A stretch of DNA of 64,000 bases from Paraphaeosphaeria minitans (lineage: Eukaryota; Ascomycota; Dothideomycetes; Pleosporales; Didymosphaeriaceae), in contig WJXW01000002.1 in the NCBI GenBank assembly GCA_015832175.1, positions 1,612,001 to 1,676,000 on the forward strand. Direction: 5' to 3'. Below, piece after piece: positions 1 to 10,851 of the stretch; the stretch's first letter is position 1, and every line of letters starts with the position of its first letter. A model generated the notes under the pieces. That model saw nothing but the letters and a program-made list of their open reading frames with translations, ran no database searches and was not told the DNA's origin. The position numbers and the translations under genes were made by a program.

Positions 1-359
1 GGGCAGACACAGCACGCACGTCAAATCCATCGCATGGTGCAAAAGACGAAGTCGTTGCAATGCCAAAAACGTCCTTTCTCTCTTTTGTTCGTTCGTTCGT
101 TCGTTCGTTCGCAACGGGGTATTACTTGCACTCCTCCATTCCAAGACTCCTTCGCATAAACGCGCCCATATGCACCCAAATATCTGAACTTTTTTTGGCC
201 AGATGATGCCGCTCCAAAAAAAAAAGAAAAGACGCCGACCAAGATGGAGAATAAAATGATGGAGAGAAAAGCTCTCCCAGAACGAACCGGTGGCATCCTT
301 CGTCCGTCTTCGGAACGTAGGAGGTGCGTCGTCGTCGTCGACGGCGTCCCGAACAGCAC
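1..359. other. Intergenic, downstream of the first gene
   Basis: No gene is supported. It holds a (GTTC)6 microsatellite at 87-110 and an A-rich tract near 215-235. It is the 3' flank of the minus-strand gene that ends at 360. Confidence 0.5.
87..110. repeat. (GTTC)6 microsatellite
   Basis: Six perfect GTTC units in an otherwise featureless 3' flank. Confidence 0.9.
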
Positions 360-1760
360 CTAGACAAACGCCAAAAACGCGTCCACGAAGTCGACCCAAT
401 CCTGCCCATTCAGCGTCTTCGCCTTCCTCTTCTCCCACAGCACCTCGACGTTGCCCCTCAGCCACGCCAACGCCGTCTCCGCCGCCTCCCGCGTCCCATC
501 GTTTCGCACAACCCATATCCTCCCCCCGGCGAACTTCTCGCTCAAGTCGATCCCAAAGCACGCGTCCCCGTCCGGCGGACAGTACTGCTCGACCTGCAGC
601 GCAAAAGTCGGCGTGCCAGGCAGCACCGCGACGTTGGTATTCAGACCCGCGGCGATGCTCGCGTGGCTGGTCCCGGGCTTGAACAGCTTCCCCCGGACCG
701 CGACGGTGACGAGACGGAGGTGCCCCGCGCCGTCGCTCAGTCGGATGATCCAGTCGCGGAAGGCCTCGTACATCAGGGTGAACTCGAGCTTGATGGTCCA
801 GGTGTTTTGGGAGTAGAAGATGGCGAGGGCCTCGTGGCGGATTTGGCGGCTGACCGAGGCGAGCGGGTGCTGCATGGCGTTATTGAAGGTGGAGAGGCAG
901 TAGATGAGGGGTTGGGTGTGGATGAGGTTGGGGAGGCGGAGATAAATCTCGTGGCGGATTTCTGGGGGAAGGGTGAGGAAGGTCTTGGGGTTCGGGGTGC
1001 TAGATGGGGTGCTAGATGGGGTGCTAGATGGGGTGCTAGATGGGGTGCTAGATGGGGTGCTCGATGAGGTGCTGGAGGGGATGGGCGTGAGGGCCAGGCC
1101 ATCGACGCCGGAGTCGTAGGAGGTGTCGAGGTCGGAGGGCTCGGCAATGGGTTCGTCTGCGGGTGGGCCGGAGCACACGGTGAGCGGTGAAGAGGGCGCG
1201 ATGTCGAATCGTAAGCGGACGTAGTCCTGGCTGCGTAGTGAGCCGACGCCGTCCCAGATGGGGTCTGTGAACACGCCCTCGTCTAGCTCCATGGTATTGA
1301 CCATGTCTAGCTGCACGGTGTTGACCATGTCCAGCTCCATAGTATTGAACATGTCTATATCCACGGCATTCACCATGTCCATGTCCACGAGCACCCCCGA
1401 TGCCTGCAGGCCATGCTTCGCCATCTTGGACGGCAGCTGGTGTGTTGCGGGCGAGGTCGGAGACGGCAGCTGGGTCGCAGACCGCTTGGAAGCCACGCGG
1501 CGCACGGCGCGGTGCGAGATGATGCGGCCGCGAACCCCCTCGTGTGTCGGAGCAGCGTCGACGTCCTCGATGTGCTGCACGCCCAACTTCGCAGCGTCGA
1601 CGCCCACGGGGTCGCAGAAGCCGCAGTTGGGCGACTGCACGCTGGCGTCCAGCGCCGGCGGCTTGGGTGGGTGCTGCTGCTGCTGCTGTCTGGAGACCTG
1701 GGGCACGTCTTCGGGCGGCGGCAGCCCCGTGATCGAGTAGCGACGCAGCACCGGCGCCAT
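360..1760 (-). CDS. 2EXR/F-box-like LPPEIR fungal protein with low-complexity N-terminus
   Basis: A single uninterrupted 466-residue frame starting at an ATG. The C-terminal part (about residue 262 on) begins LTLPPEIRHEIYLRLP and continues with a VSRQIRHEALAIFY segment, the arrangement seen in the very large fungal family annotated as 2EXR or F-box-like; its biochemical role is generally unknown. The N-terminal half is disordered: a short poly-Gln run (QQQQQ), four 8-residue units of the type (M/V)(E/D)(L/I)DM(V/F)N(T/A), and a Ser-Thr-Pro-Ser tandem run encoded by a 12-bp minisatellite. The family assignment rests on the LPPEIR motif; no ubiquitin-ligase function can be inferred. Codon use resembles its neighbours. 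Confidence 0.75.
   Translation of the reverse strand: MAPVLRRYSITGLPPPEDVPQVSRQQQQQHPPKPPALDASVQSPNCGFCDPVGVDAAKLGVQHIEDVDAAPTHEGVRGRIISHRAVRRVASKRSATQLPSPTSPATHQLPSKMAKHGLQASGVLVDMDMVNAVDIDMFNTMELDMVNTVQLDMVNTMELDEGVFTDPIWDGVGSLRSQDYVRLRFDIAPSSPLTVCSGPPADEPIAEPSDLDTSYDSGVDGLALTPIPSSTSSSTPSSTPSSTPSSTPSSTPSSTPNPKTFLTLPPEIRHEIYLRLPNLIHTQPLIYCLSTFNNAMQHPLASVSRQIRHEALAIFYSQNTWTIKLEFTLMYEAFRDWIIRLSDGAGHLRLVTVAVRGKLFKPGTSHASIAAGLNTNVAVLPGTPTFALQVEQYCPPDGDACFGIDLSEKFAGGRIWVVRNDGTREAAETALAWLRGNVEVLWEKRKAKTLNGQDWVDFVDAFLAFV
996..1079. repeat. 12-bp coding minisatellite (STPS repeat)
   Basis: Five perfect copies of GGTGCTAGATGG (996-1055) followed by two degenerate copies (to 1079). The 12-bp unit keeps frame and encodes Ser-Thr-Pro-Ser on the minus strand, inside the 360-1760 gene. 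Confidence 0.9.
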
Positions 1761-3207
1761 GGCGTGGTGTTGGGTCGGCCGTCAGCGGTGGTGGTGGTGG
1801 TGGTGGTGGTGGTGGTGCGACTTCCACGGGGAGCTGGGCGGGCAAGCGTGCGAGGGCAAACAGGCGGCGGTGGCGGCAACGACGACGGCGGTGGTGATGC
1901 CTTTGCGGGACTTGTATGTCGGCTCTCGCGCAAGAGCTGGGCTGTTCGATGCGTTGGCAGCCTGACGTGCACTGGAGGCACTGGACGACGCGTCTGTTCT
2001 GCGGGGTGGGAGGCCAATCGCACGTTATCGATGTCTATGGTCCATCTACCGTAGGTCCCGTAGTCTACCAGGATCGAGTGGGTCGGGTCGTCAAGTGAAG
2101 TGAAGTGACGTGAGGTGAAGTGGAGCGAGAAAGAGTAGAATGAGAGTCAACTTTGAAGTTTGAACACGAGGGCAAGTCTGCACGCTGGCCCAGGCTGGAG
2201 TGAGAGGACCGTGCTTCATGCCGCCAGGGACATGTTGGCCATGTTGGCCTTGACGGGCGCACAACATTGATGGCCTTTGCGCTCACCTCACCGCAAAAGT
2301 TCAAAGTAAAGCGCCCGGCCCACTGCATGAGAAAGAACCAGGGCTCAGGGCTGTGAGTCAGGTGGAGACAGGTATCATCCGCCCTGTCCATCTCCAGTAG
2401 GTAGATACCTGCTAGCTACCGCACATAGCCTTGGTTGCCATCTCGCTGGACTACCACCGTCACTTGCCTTCCATCCTCAGCCTTGCCGAACAACTGCGCC
2501 CACCCTGCTGCTGCACTCCATCGCCCAGTTTTCCTGCTGCACAAACAACACGTCGTTGCCTTCCTGCGATAGAAGCCCGCTCTGTGCCGCTGCACCTCAT
2601 GTACGTTACCGCAGACGCGCATGCGCCGAGCCACGACTAATCTCCCACCTTGCCCTCGCGCCCACCATGCCGTCTGCCATGATGTCGGGATGAAAGTAAA
2701 GGTCAACTCATACACAGTATACGGTACAGTAGAGGGCGGCTGCGCCTCAAACGGCGGTTCTGCCGCTCCTCGGACAGTGTGAGGCGCTGCCAACGTCTCG
2801 CCTTGTCCGGTGGAGCCGTTTCGATCATCACCCGCGTAGGTAGATACCTACCCAGACTACCCCCCGAGTGCCTAGCACGCCATTATGGTCCATTCACCAC
2901 CGAACCCTCAACGAGCCACATGACTATTTTTTTTTTCTTTTCTTTCCCTTTCTTTTCTTCTTCTCAAGAGAGCACGTTTCGACAAGCTTCTTCATCCACG
3001 TGCGAATTGTGATTCAGCAATGCTGGAAAAGATTTGGCAGGTTAACGAGCGAAACAAGTCCAAACAAGAGCACGCAAAAGTCGAAACTACCCTGGGCTTC
3101 TGTTGAAGAAGCCTCACACGTGCCAACCTCGCTGGAAAGACAATCTGGCCCCTTCTACAGTGTGCGTGAGTGTTGAATCCACGCCATCCGCTTCTTCCCG
3201 CCTCCGG
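1761..3207. other. Intergenic / promoter region
   Basis: No supported gene. Contents: the (GGT)10 tract just upstream of the minus-strand gene start, a degenerate GTGAA pentamer run around 2093-2122, two copies of the palindromic TAGGTA..TACCTA type motif (2396-2418 and 2838-2856), and a polypyrimidine tract at 2926-2965. A 125-residue minus-strand frame at 2416-2793 has no recognisable family and I left it out. Confidence 0.5.
1787..1816. repeat. (GGT)10 microsatellite
   Basis: Ten perfect GGT units 27 bp upstream of the ATG of the LPPEIR gene, so inside its 5' UTR or core promoter. Confidence 0.9.
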
Positions 3208-3331
3208 CACCCTTACCTCTTCGTTCCTTCCCCTCGAGCACCCTTACCTCTCCGCTTCTTCCCCTCGAGCACCCTTACCTCTCCGCTTCTTCCCCTCGAG
3301 CACCCTTACCTCTCTACTTCTTCTCTACCCT
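3208..3331. repeat. 31-bp minisatellite overlapping a stop codon
   Basis: Copies begin at 3208, 3239, 3270 and 3301; the unit starts CACCCTTACCTCTCCGCTTC and ends CTCGAG. The fourth, diverged copy lies over the last codons and stop of the minus-strand acetyltransferase. Confidence 0.85.
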
Positions 3332-4189
3332 CGCCGCCTCCCTCACCATAATGTCCAACTCCACATTCTTCTCCGCGCGATGCAGATACACCGTACGCAC
3401 CGTCTCGAACCCAAAGCGCCTATAGATCGGCGGGTTCTTCTCGTTGCTGCTCTCGAGATACACCGGCACCCCGTCCCTGTCAGCCTGACTCGTCACGTGC
3501 CGGATCAGCTTGCTCGCGTTGCCCTTGCCGCGACCGCGCAGGCTGGTCCCGATGTACACGAGGTACCAGCTGTCGGCGTCGCGGCCACCGAGCGTCCCGA
3601 GCTTGGTGTCGTGGAGGAGGGGCAGGAATTCATTGTAGAAGCGACGCTTGCCTTCGGCGGAGAGGCGGTAGTTGAGACGCCACATGCCCGATTTGAACAT
3701 GGTGAGGTGGTCGTCCATGTTGGAGCCGGGCGGCATCCTGCGGGTGTAAGCGACGGTGTGGGTAGCAAGGGAAAGGAAGGGGGTGGGGTAGGGGGTGACA
3801 TGCCACAGAGCTACGGCTTCGAAATCTCCTACCGTGGTGACGAGTCCCTTGAGGATGTGAGCATACGTCACATACTCGAGCATCTCCACGTGCAGATCCC
3901 ATTTCTCCTGCTTCGTCCAGTGCACGCGGTCGGGTGTATCGACAGGGTAACGAACTACTTCGTCTTCTGCGAACGCCTCGGCCAGGCATGCGGCCGCTTG
4001 CTTGTACTCTGCTGCCGTGACGACACGAACGCCCTCCGGCAACGGAGGGACAGGCACAGAAGTCGGCCGCAACCCGAACAGCTTCAGGAGGTTCAACGGA
4101 GCAGCACCTGAGAGGCTGATGTCAGCAGACTTCAGCGATGCATGCTTGGGCTCGAAGTCGACGCGAAGCGAGCTGACGGTAGTCGCCAT
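3314..4189 (-). CDS. GNAT-family N-acetyltransferase
   Basis: 291 residues, no intron, ATG start. The acetyl-CoA-binding motif A is visible as SLRGRGKGNASKLI (about residues 216-229), followed by the family's beta4-beta5 region and a terminal IYRRFGFE motif (255-262). The N-terminal ~50 residues are an extra leader; the conserved fold starts near PEGVRVVTAAEYKQAA. The family transfers acetyl from acetyl-CoA to an amine; the substrate cannot be read from the sequence, and such proteins are common in fungal accessory gene sets. The last codons sit inside a 31-bp minisatellite, so the C-terminus (ending RVEKK) may vary between strains. Confidence 0.85.
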   Translation of the reverse strand: MATTVSSLRVDFEPKHASLKSADISLSGAAPLNLLKLFGLRPTSVPVPPLPEGVRVVTAAEYKQAAACLAEAFAEDEVVRYPVDTPDRVHWTKQEKWDLHVEMLEYVTYAHILKGLVTTVGDFEAVALWHVTPYPTPFLSLATHTVAYTRRMPPGSNMDDHLTMFKSGMWRLNYRLSAEGKRRFYNEFLPLLHDTKLGTLGGRDADSWYLVYIGTSLRGRGKGNASKLIRHVTSQADRDGVPVYLESSNEKNPPIYRRFGFETVRTVYLHRAEKNVELDIMVREAARVEKK

Positions 4190-5974
4190 GATTGATGATT
4201 CGAGTCTCCTCTACTAGTATTCAAGTGGGATCTGCCGCTTCTTTTGATGATGGGTAGATTCGTTGTATACGCCAGCGTGAAGGTCTTGTGGCCAGACGGA
4301 TCTGGGCTCGGAGTGGAGAATGGGTGGTCACTCGAACCGGGTGATGCTAGATCAAGACCTGCGATTCAAAGCACGCTGCTGGGATGCAATTAGTTGGGAC
4401 GTGGTCGGTGTGGCAGCATGATGAAGCAAGGCCCGAAGCCATCGATTGCCTGCCCATAGTATACCTTTTGTCGAATGCAGTCTACGTTTCAGCGGGACGG
4501 GTACTATCTCCTGTATGGACCTTGGAGAGCTGCGATCTTGAGACGGTCTCGATGCGGGCGGGAAACCGTAGAGAAGTGCAAGCTTGGCGGACGTCAACCG
4601 ACATCAATAAGGGTGAAGCTGGCTAAGCTGCCCTTGAGTGGGGGAGAGTGGTTTCGGACGAGGCGTGCAAGCTACTGGCTTGATGTATGCGCTTGCCGTA
4701 ATGTGCGACCGTGAGCGGGGAAGTCGGTGTGGAAGTAGATGTATGGCTGCGGAAACTATCGGCGATTGCTTATTCCAAACGGTGCGGCGCGTTATTGGGC
4801 CAGTGAAGGCCTTCTGGTGAGGCTTGTTATTGGGCCAGTGGATGCCTTCTGTATCAGACTTGGCTGGATCCCGGCCACCGGACAGCGAACGGCGAAGAAT
4901 TGTTGGTTTAGACCAGCTGCAGCGGAGAGCTCGTGCGTCGTGGGGGTGGAGGAATGGCAGAAGTGGTTGGCGGAGTCGACTTGGCTGTGACGATAAAGCT
5001 GCACAGAGTCGTACCAGAGGATGTTTCTGAAGCTGGGGGGGAACTAGACTACTGGGCCATGTCACTTGATATACTCCGCTCCTGACCCAGGCAACGTGAC
5101 CGATAACCCCAGAGCAGACTAAGGGTTGGCCTATCTCCAAGGTGCCGAAGAGTCCGCGCCTGTGCCCGCGATGCTTAGTTTGCTTTCATGTTGCCGGCGT
5201 TGCCTAGCGTTCATCGTAGCCAGCGTCGTTCACCAGCCACGAGCGTTGGGAACGAGCATTCTCTTTGCTCATCTATGTCCATGACTTAAGAGCAGGAGGG
5301 ATCATGCTGTAAGGCAAGCTGGATAACGGACAATAGCGTCCGTACCCAACAGAAAGTGAAGCTCGTAGAGGGCAGCTGAGGCATGTAGACTAGTTGGTCG
5401 GAAGCGAGTGTGGGGTGTCGGGGACCGTCCCCAAGGCCCGGCTGTACCTTCCTTACCGACTTAGTGCGCCCCTGATCACTGCGTCTATCTGTATCTGGAC
5501 CTTCTTTTGCTGATGGCTTCGGGACCATTCCTCACTGGACACTATCTCGAGATAGGTACTTACGCGTGCACTTTCGATCTTTATACACGAAGTTGATATC
5601 TATAGATACAGCCGAGTAGCCGTGGTGGTACTTGGTGCGGCCCAAGCGCCCCATGGCGAAAGGAGCGAAGGGAGGATTTCTCATGCCGCGCAAGCATGCA
5701 AGCCAAGTCATGCGTGGGGAACGGTCACTTGACCTGTCTATGCATTCAATTCGCCGAGTGGTATCTGGTATCTGCCCCGGCCATGCCTGCGCTTCTCAGT
5801 GCATACCGGGAGCCGCCGCGTCTTTCCAATCCAATCCAATCCAATCCAATCCAATCCAATCCAATCCAATCCAATCAAAACACCTTCCCACTTGTCCTTC
5901 TGCTTCTCTCTCCACCGCCCGTGTCATAGGCATCGCTATCGCTGTTCTGGAAAACATGACGGATAGTTACGGAA
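4190..5974. other. Long intergenic stretch
   Basis: About 1.8 kb with no gene I can support; the 178-residue minus frame at 4604-5140 shows no family signature. It contains a two-copy direct repeat near 4792-4860 (TTATTGGGCCAGTG..GCCTTCTG, ~35-bp spacing) and the (CCAAT)10 array. Confidence 0.5.
5826..5875. repeat. (CCAAT)10 pentanucleotide array
   Basis: Ten perfect CCAAT units about 100 bp beyond the stop codon of the minus-strand isomerase gene. CCAAT is the core site of the fungal HAP/CBC complex, but a uniform array is more simply a slippage repeat. Confidence 0.9.
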
Positions 5975-6907
<933 letters not shown>

Positions 6908-7156
6908 CTTGTGGGATTTCGGAGGCGCAGGATAGCAAGAGGGCGGCGTCGAAGTGCGGAGGTAGCGGTGGAGAGGGGCATTAAATCGGTGAAAACAAAG
7001 CGCTAGACCGCGACCCCTGCAGCTTCGAGGCCCTGAAGTGTTGTTAGCCGCTAAGGCCCACACGACCCAATGCCTGACTCGGGTTTTTGCTCGGAGTTGT
7101 AATCGGACGATTCCCCGTATGGTAAATGCCGAAAGGCTGTTGTACTTCACCGTGCG

Positions 7157-7284
7157 CATACTTTTCTTCTCAAAACATTAAACATGTGTATACTTTTCTT
7201 CTCAAAACATTCAACATGTGCATACTTTTCTTCTCAAAACATTCAACATGTGCATACTTTTCTTCTCAAGACATTCAACACGTG
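7157..7284. repeat. 32-bp minisatellite, four copies
   Basis: Copies start at 7157, 7189, 7221 and 7253; the unit reads CATACTTTTCTTCTCAAAAC plus ATTCAACATGTG. It lies in the 600-bp gap between the isomerase start (6907) and the homocitrate synthase stop (7508). The rest of this gap shows nothing else. Confidence 0.9.
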
Positions 7285-7507
7285 CATATCCAGAAAAGGT
7301 TGGTGAACTTGTTCATTATCGTCCACACACTATTGGCACATTTTCTCTATAACGGTACGTGCCATCGCCATATGAACATTGGCAGGCCAGGTATCAAGAC
7401 ATTTCCGGATCCGGAAGATATATGCAAAACGAGATGGAGACAAATAGAAAAACCGCAACTCCAAGTGTTCACTGCTAGGGTACATGTCGCCGCTCAACAG
7501 ACGTTCT

Positions 7508-9040
7508 TTACCTCTTCTTGGCCGGCGGCGCGTCGGCCGCTACTTCAGCATCGAGCTGACGCTTCTCCTTGGCGCTGCCGAGCTTCTCCTCAGCGGCGTC
7601 GATCTTGGCCTGGTCCTCGGCTGAGAGTCCCTCCAGAAGTGGCTTGTTGGCGCCGTTGACAATGTTGTGGTGGTACGCGGAGATGATTGCGTCCGTGTCG
7701 TCGAGCGTGATCTTCTTGACGTCGGCCATGATCTTGATCTGCGCGGTAACCTCCTTGTACTGCGCATCCGTCATGTTGTAGCCGAGCTGGTCAGCACGAG
7801 ACTTGATGGCGTTCCAACCAGTCAATCTGCTGGCAAAGTGCACGTATCTTGACATGCCGAAGTCCGCAGGCGAGATGATCTCGTACGTAGAGGGGTTGTT
7901 GAGGATGGCCTTGGCGTGGATGCCAGCCTTGTGCGTGAAGGCGCAGAAACCGGTAATGTAGTTGTTGAAGGGAATATTGACCTCAACCATCTCAGCCACA
8001 AGCTCTTCAATCTCCTTGAGCTTCTTGATGTTGTACTTGCCCATGACGTAGTCGCGGTCCGCGACGATCATGCGTGCCATCAAGCCTCCGAGAGGGGTGA
8101 TGCCGTTTCGCTCACCAATACCCAATACCGAGGTGTCAATGTGCGTAGCGCCGGCCTCCAAAGCGCAGTAGGCGTTGGCGATGGCGCAGCCCGAGTCGTT
8201 GTGGAAGTGAGTCTCGATGTCGCAAGAGACGACACCCCTCAGCGTACGAACAAGGTCGTACACCTGCCTGGGGCTTGCGCAGCCGACTGTGTCCGCGATA
8301 CCGACGCGGTTGACGCCGACCTTGTCCACGGCGCTGTACAGCGACAGCAGATCGACGAGGTCTGATCGGAAAGAGTCCTCGGAGCTGAATCGGATCTCCT
8401 TGCCCTGAGACTTGACGTACTGAATAACCTCAAGTGCCGCATTCTTGATGTACGTCATATCCTTGCCGTGGGAGTGTTCGCGAAGGAAGCTCGAGGTGCC
8501 GATAACGACATCGAGACCGTCGACACCGGTCTGGACGGCGATCTTGGCATCTTCCATGTTGCATCGTACGTGGGTGAGAATCTTGGCCTTGAGGCCGAGC
8601 TTGCAGATGGCTTCGCAGTCGAGGCGCGATTGCTCCGAGGCGGCAGGGCTCGTCAATTCGATGTCTGGCGATGAACATCAGTATGCATACATGAAATAAA
8701 ACCGCCACTCGAAGGGCACTCACAGTCAACGCCGAATTCGTCGAGGGCCTTTGCGATCTTGATCTTGGCTTCGAGGTCAAAGTAGGCACTGTGGTGATTT
8801 AGCTGACGAGCACATGGCGGAACCAAGCGGTACGCACTTTGCAAATTGCTCGCCCTCGCGAAGAGTCGACTCAATGATCTTGAAACGGCCGATATTTGAG
8901 AGGAAGTCGCCTACGGGCTGGTACGGCGACGACTTGTGGTGAGGCACCGGGTTGGGGCGCGCCTCAATGGGAGTGAAGTCTGCGGCGGCATTGCCGTTGG
9001 TATGGCCGTTGGTAGGCGTCTCTTCGACTGAGGGACACAT
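7508..9040 (-). CDS. LYS20: Homocitrate synthase
   Basis: Condenses 2-oxoglutarate with acetyl-CoA, the first committed step of fungal alpha-aminoadipate lysine synthesis. Exons 9040-8838, 8788-8724, 8664-7508 give 474 residues. The family sequence runs unbroken across both joins: [22 protein letters not shown] and [18 protein letters not shown]. Visible motifs are the catalytic/metal region of the DRE-TIM barrel (TLREGEQ), [16 protein letters not shown] with the metal-binding His pair, and [11 protein letters not shown]. The start ATG gives MCPSVEE and no obvious mitochondrial presequence; the C-terminus ends PPAKKR, a basic tail compatible with the nuclear location reported for yeast homologues (inference). 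LYS20 versus LYS21 cannot be separated, as filamentous fungi usually have one gene. Confidence 0.95.
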
Positions 9041-9459
9041 GGTTGTTGGGAATGTAAGAATGGAGAGGATGAAAAGATCGGGGGAGTAGCGTGGGTATTT
9101 GAAGGACGCGCGCAGTACGCAAGTGAGTCAAGAAACAATTTTCTTGGCTCGCTGTGATGATGAGAGCCATGGGCCGCGATCGGCCTAATGCTCGCTTGGA
9201 CCGCGCCATGGCCTCTGCAGTGTGGGAGGCGGGGAAAACGGGACACTTTTCTGTGCGCACACTGCACGCCATGCACCTTCATGGGTTTGTCTCCGCAACT
9301 TCGCCGCCGATGGCTGATATGTGCAGCGCAATTGGCAAATCAAATGGCTCCCGGCAGTATTCTTCACCGCCTGATTATCGTGTCCCAGCCTGCGTCGGAG
9401 GACACGCGACCCTCCCGAAGACCCAGAACTGACTCACACATATCATCGCAAGACGGATG
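9041..9459. other. Intergenic / promoter of homocitrate synthase
   Basis: Upstream region of the minus-strand lysine gene. I see no further gene and no clear GCN4-type TGACTC site pair worth calling, although TGACTCA-like text (ACTGACTCACA) occurs near 9428. Confidence 0.4.
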
Positions 9460-9786
9460 CTATACGAACACTCCTTTCACCCCATCCTCTGCAAAGCTGT
9501 GATGGTTGGGAAACTCTGGCCCGTACCCCCAGCCGCCCTTCTTCGACACATGCCGGCCGCACTCGTCTTTCCACGCCTGTTCTCCCACCTCCTCGCCGAT
9601 CAGCACCTCGTCGTCGAAAGCGCCCATGTTGGTGTCGACAAGGTTTCGGTCTTTGTCGTCGTTGAAGGCCAGTGACGGCTCGCATGTCGAGCAGAATCCG
9701 CGCAGAGTAGTTGGCCCGCTGGCACAGGTCTTGTAGATTGGACAAGAGGCGAGGTTGAGGGTCAAGTGCGCGACGGGAAAGGACAT
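9460..9786 (-). CDS. Truncated GFA (glutathione-dependent formaldehyde-activating-like) domain protein
   Basis: A 108-residue frame with an ATG. The core GPTTLRGFCSTCEPSLAFND followed by LVDTNMGAFDDEVLIGEE resembles the second half of the GFA/CENP-V zinc fold, where an FCxxCG-type Cys pair is followed by the strand with the 'D..G.fDD' pattern. The first half of the fold, with its N-terminal CxC zinc ligands, is absent, and upstream DNA on this strand runs directly into a ~100-bp tandem array. I therefore read it as a 5'-truncated remnant, though a short functional protein or a missed upstream exon remains possible. The Gly of the usual CxxCG is Glu here (CSTCE). Confidence 0.45.
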   Translation of the reverse strand: MSFPVAHLTLNLASCPIYKTCASGPTTLRGFCSTCEPSLAFNDDKDRNLVDTNMGAFDDEVLIGEEVGEQAWKDECGRHVSKKGGWGYGPEFPNHHSFAEDGVKGVFV

Positions 9787-9830
9787 GTTTTGTGGCAGGG
9801 GCGCGCTATATACAGACTGCCCACATCTTG

Positions 9831-10358
9831 TGTGTCAGGTGAGAGCAGAACAAAGCCCGAAACGTGGACGCATTGCAAGATTTTGATGTTTGAGGCGACT
9901 TTTATCCTTTATAATACTATGTATTCATCGTGTGCGTGAGGTGAGAGCAGAAAAATCCTAAAACGTGGACGTATTGCAAGGTTTTGATGTTTAAGGGGAC
10001 TGTCATCCTTCTTGATAGGGTGTATTCATCGTGTGCGTTGGGTGAGAGCAGAACAAGTTCTAAAACGTTGACACATTACACAGTTTTAATATTTAACAAG
10101 ACTGCTATCCTTCTTAATAGTATATATTCATCGTGTGCGTCAGGTGAGAGCAGGATAAAGCCCGAAACGTAGACGCATTGCAAGGTTTTGATGTTCAAGT
10201 GGACTGTCAATGTTATCCTTCTTGATAGTGGTATTCATCGTGTGCGTCAGGTGAGAGCAGAACAGGGCCCAGAACGTGGACCAACGCATTACACCGTCTC
10301 CATGTTCAACGAGACTGTCATCTGGCGGTTCTTCTTGATAGCATGTATTCATCGTGCA
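9831..10358. repeat. ~100-bp tandem repeat, five diverged copies
   Basis: The motif TGTGCGTCAGGTGAGAGCAG recurs at about 9831, 9931, 10032, 10134 and 10241, with a terminal partial at 10354 (spacings about 100, 101, 102, 107, 113). Each copy continues with AACGTGGACGCATTGCAAG-like and GATGTT..ACTGTCATCCTTCTTGATAG..TATTCATCG segments. Copies differ by scattered substitutions and small insertions, so the array is old. Confidence 0.85.
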
Positions 10359-10360
10359 TA

Positions 10361-10851
10361 GTCTGCTCAAGATGGACAAAAGGAGTGCCGGTGCCGGTGT
10401 TCCGGGCAATCGCCTCAGTCAGAGTCAGACACCATACAGCTCGCAGACACGTCAAAGTCGAACACATCAAGCAATGAACATGTCTATATGGACGCGTAGC
10501 TTGAGTTTCAAGGTATACCTACTGCTCAAGCAGGGTGGAGCTGGTCTACTATGTATGTATGCACCCCATCCGTGGTCCCAACTCCCCAGTTGCTTGTAGC
10601 GCCATTCCAAATTAGCGCCTCGGCTCCGTTCGCTGGTCCGCTCCGCCTGGATGACGATAACGCGACGACCCCCAAGCAGCGTGATTCGGACTCCAGAGAC
10701 ACCTCTGGTCACAACCGTTTACCGTACTGCTTGCGCTTCTGCTTCCCCACCTGCAGTCATGCTCCACGTTCGCTAGACACGAAGAGTAGCCTTATGCGAC
10801 CAAGGCTCGTTTGTTAAACAAAAGCACTTCCGACGCGGCAAGCTGGGAACA
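10361..10851. other. Intergenic / promoter of the Asi3-like gene
   Basis: Between the tandem array and the ATG at 10852. No gene or repeat is apparent. Confidence 0.4.

Noticed and set aside
324..1067. 247-residue plus-strand frame opposite the LPPEIR gene
   Set aside because: Arg/Gly/Glu shadow frame of a GC-rich gene; the minus frame has the recognisable motif.
2416..2793. 125-residue minus-strand frame
   Set aside because: No family motif, contains TACCTA-rich spacer DNA, and no splice context.
4604..5140. 178-residue minus-strand frame with internal 35-bp duplication
   Set aside because: Low-complexity Pro/Ser/His composition and no recognisable domain.
9831..10358. CRISPR-like array
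   Set aside because: The units are contiguous ~100-bp diverged tandem copies with no unique spacers, in a eukaryotic context.
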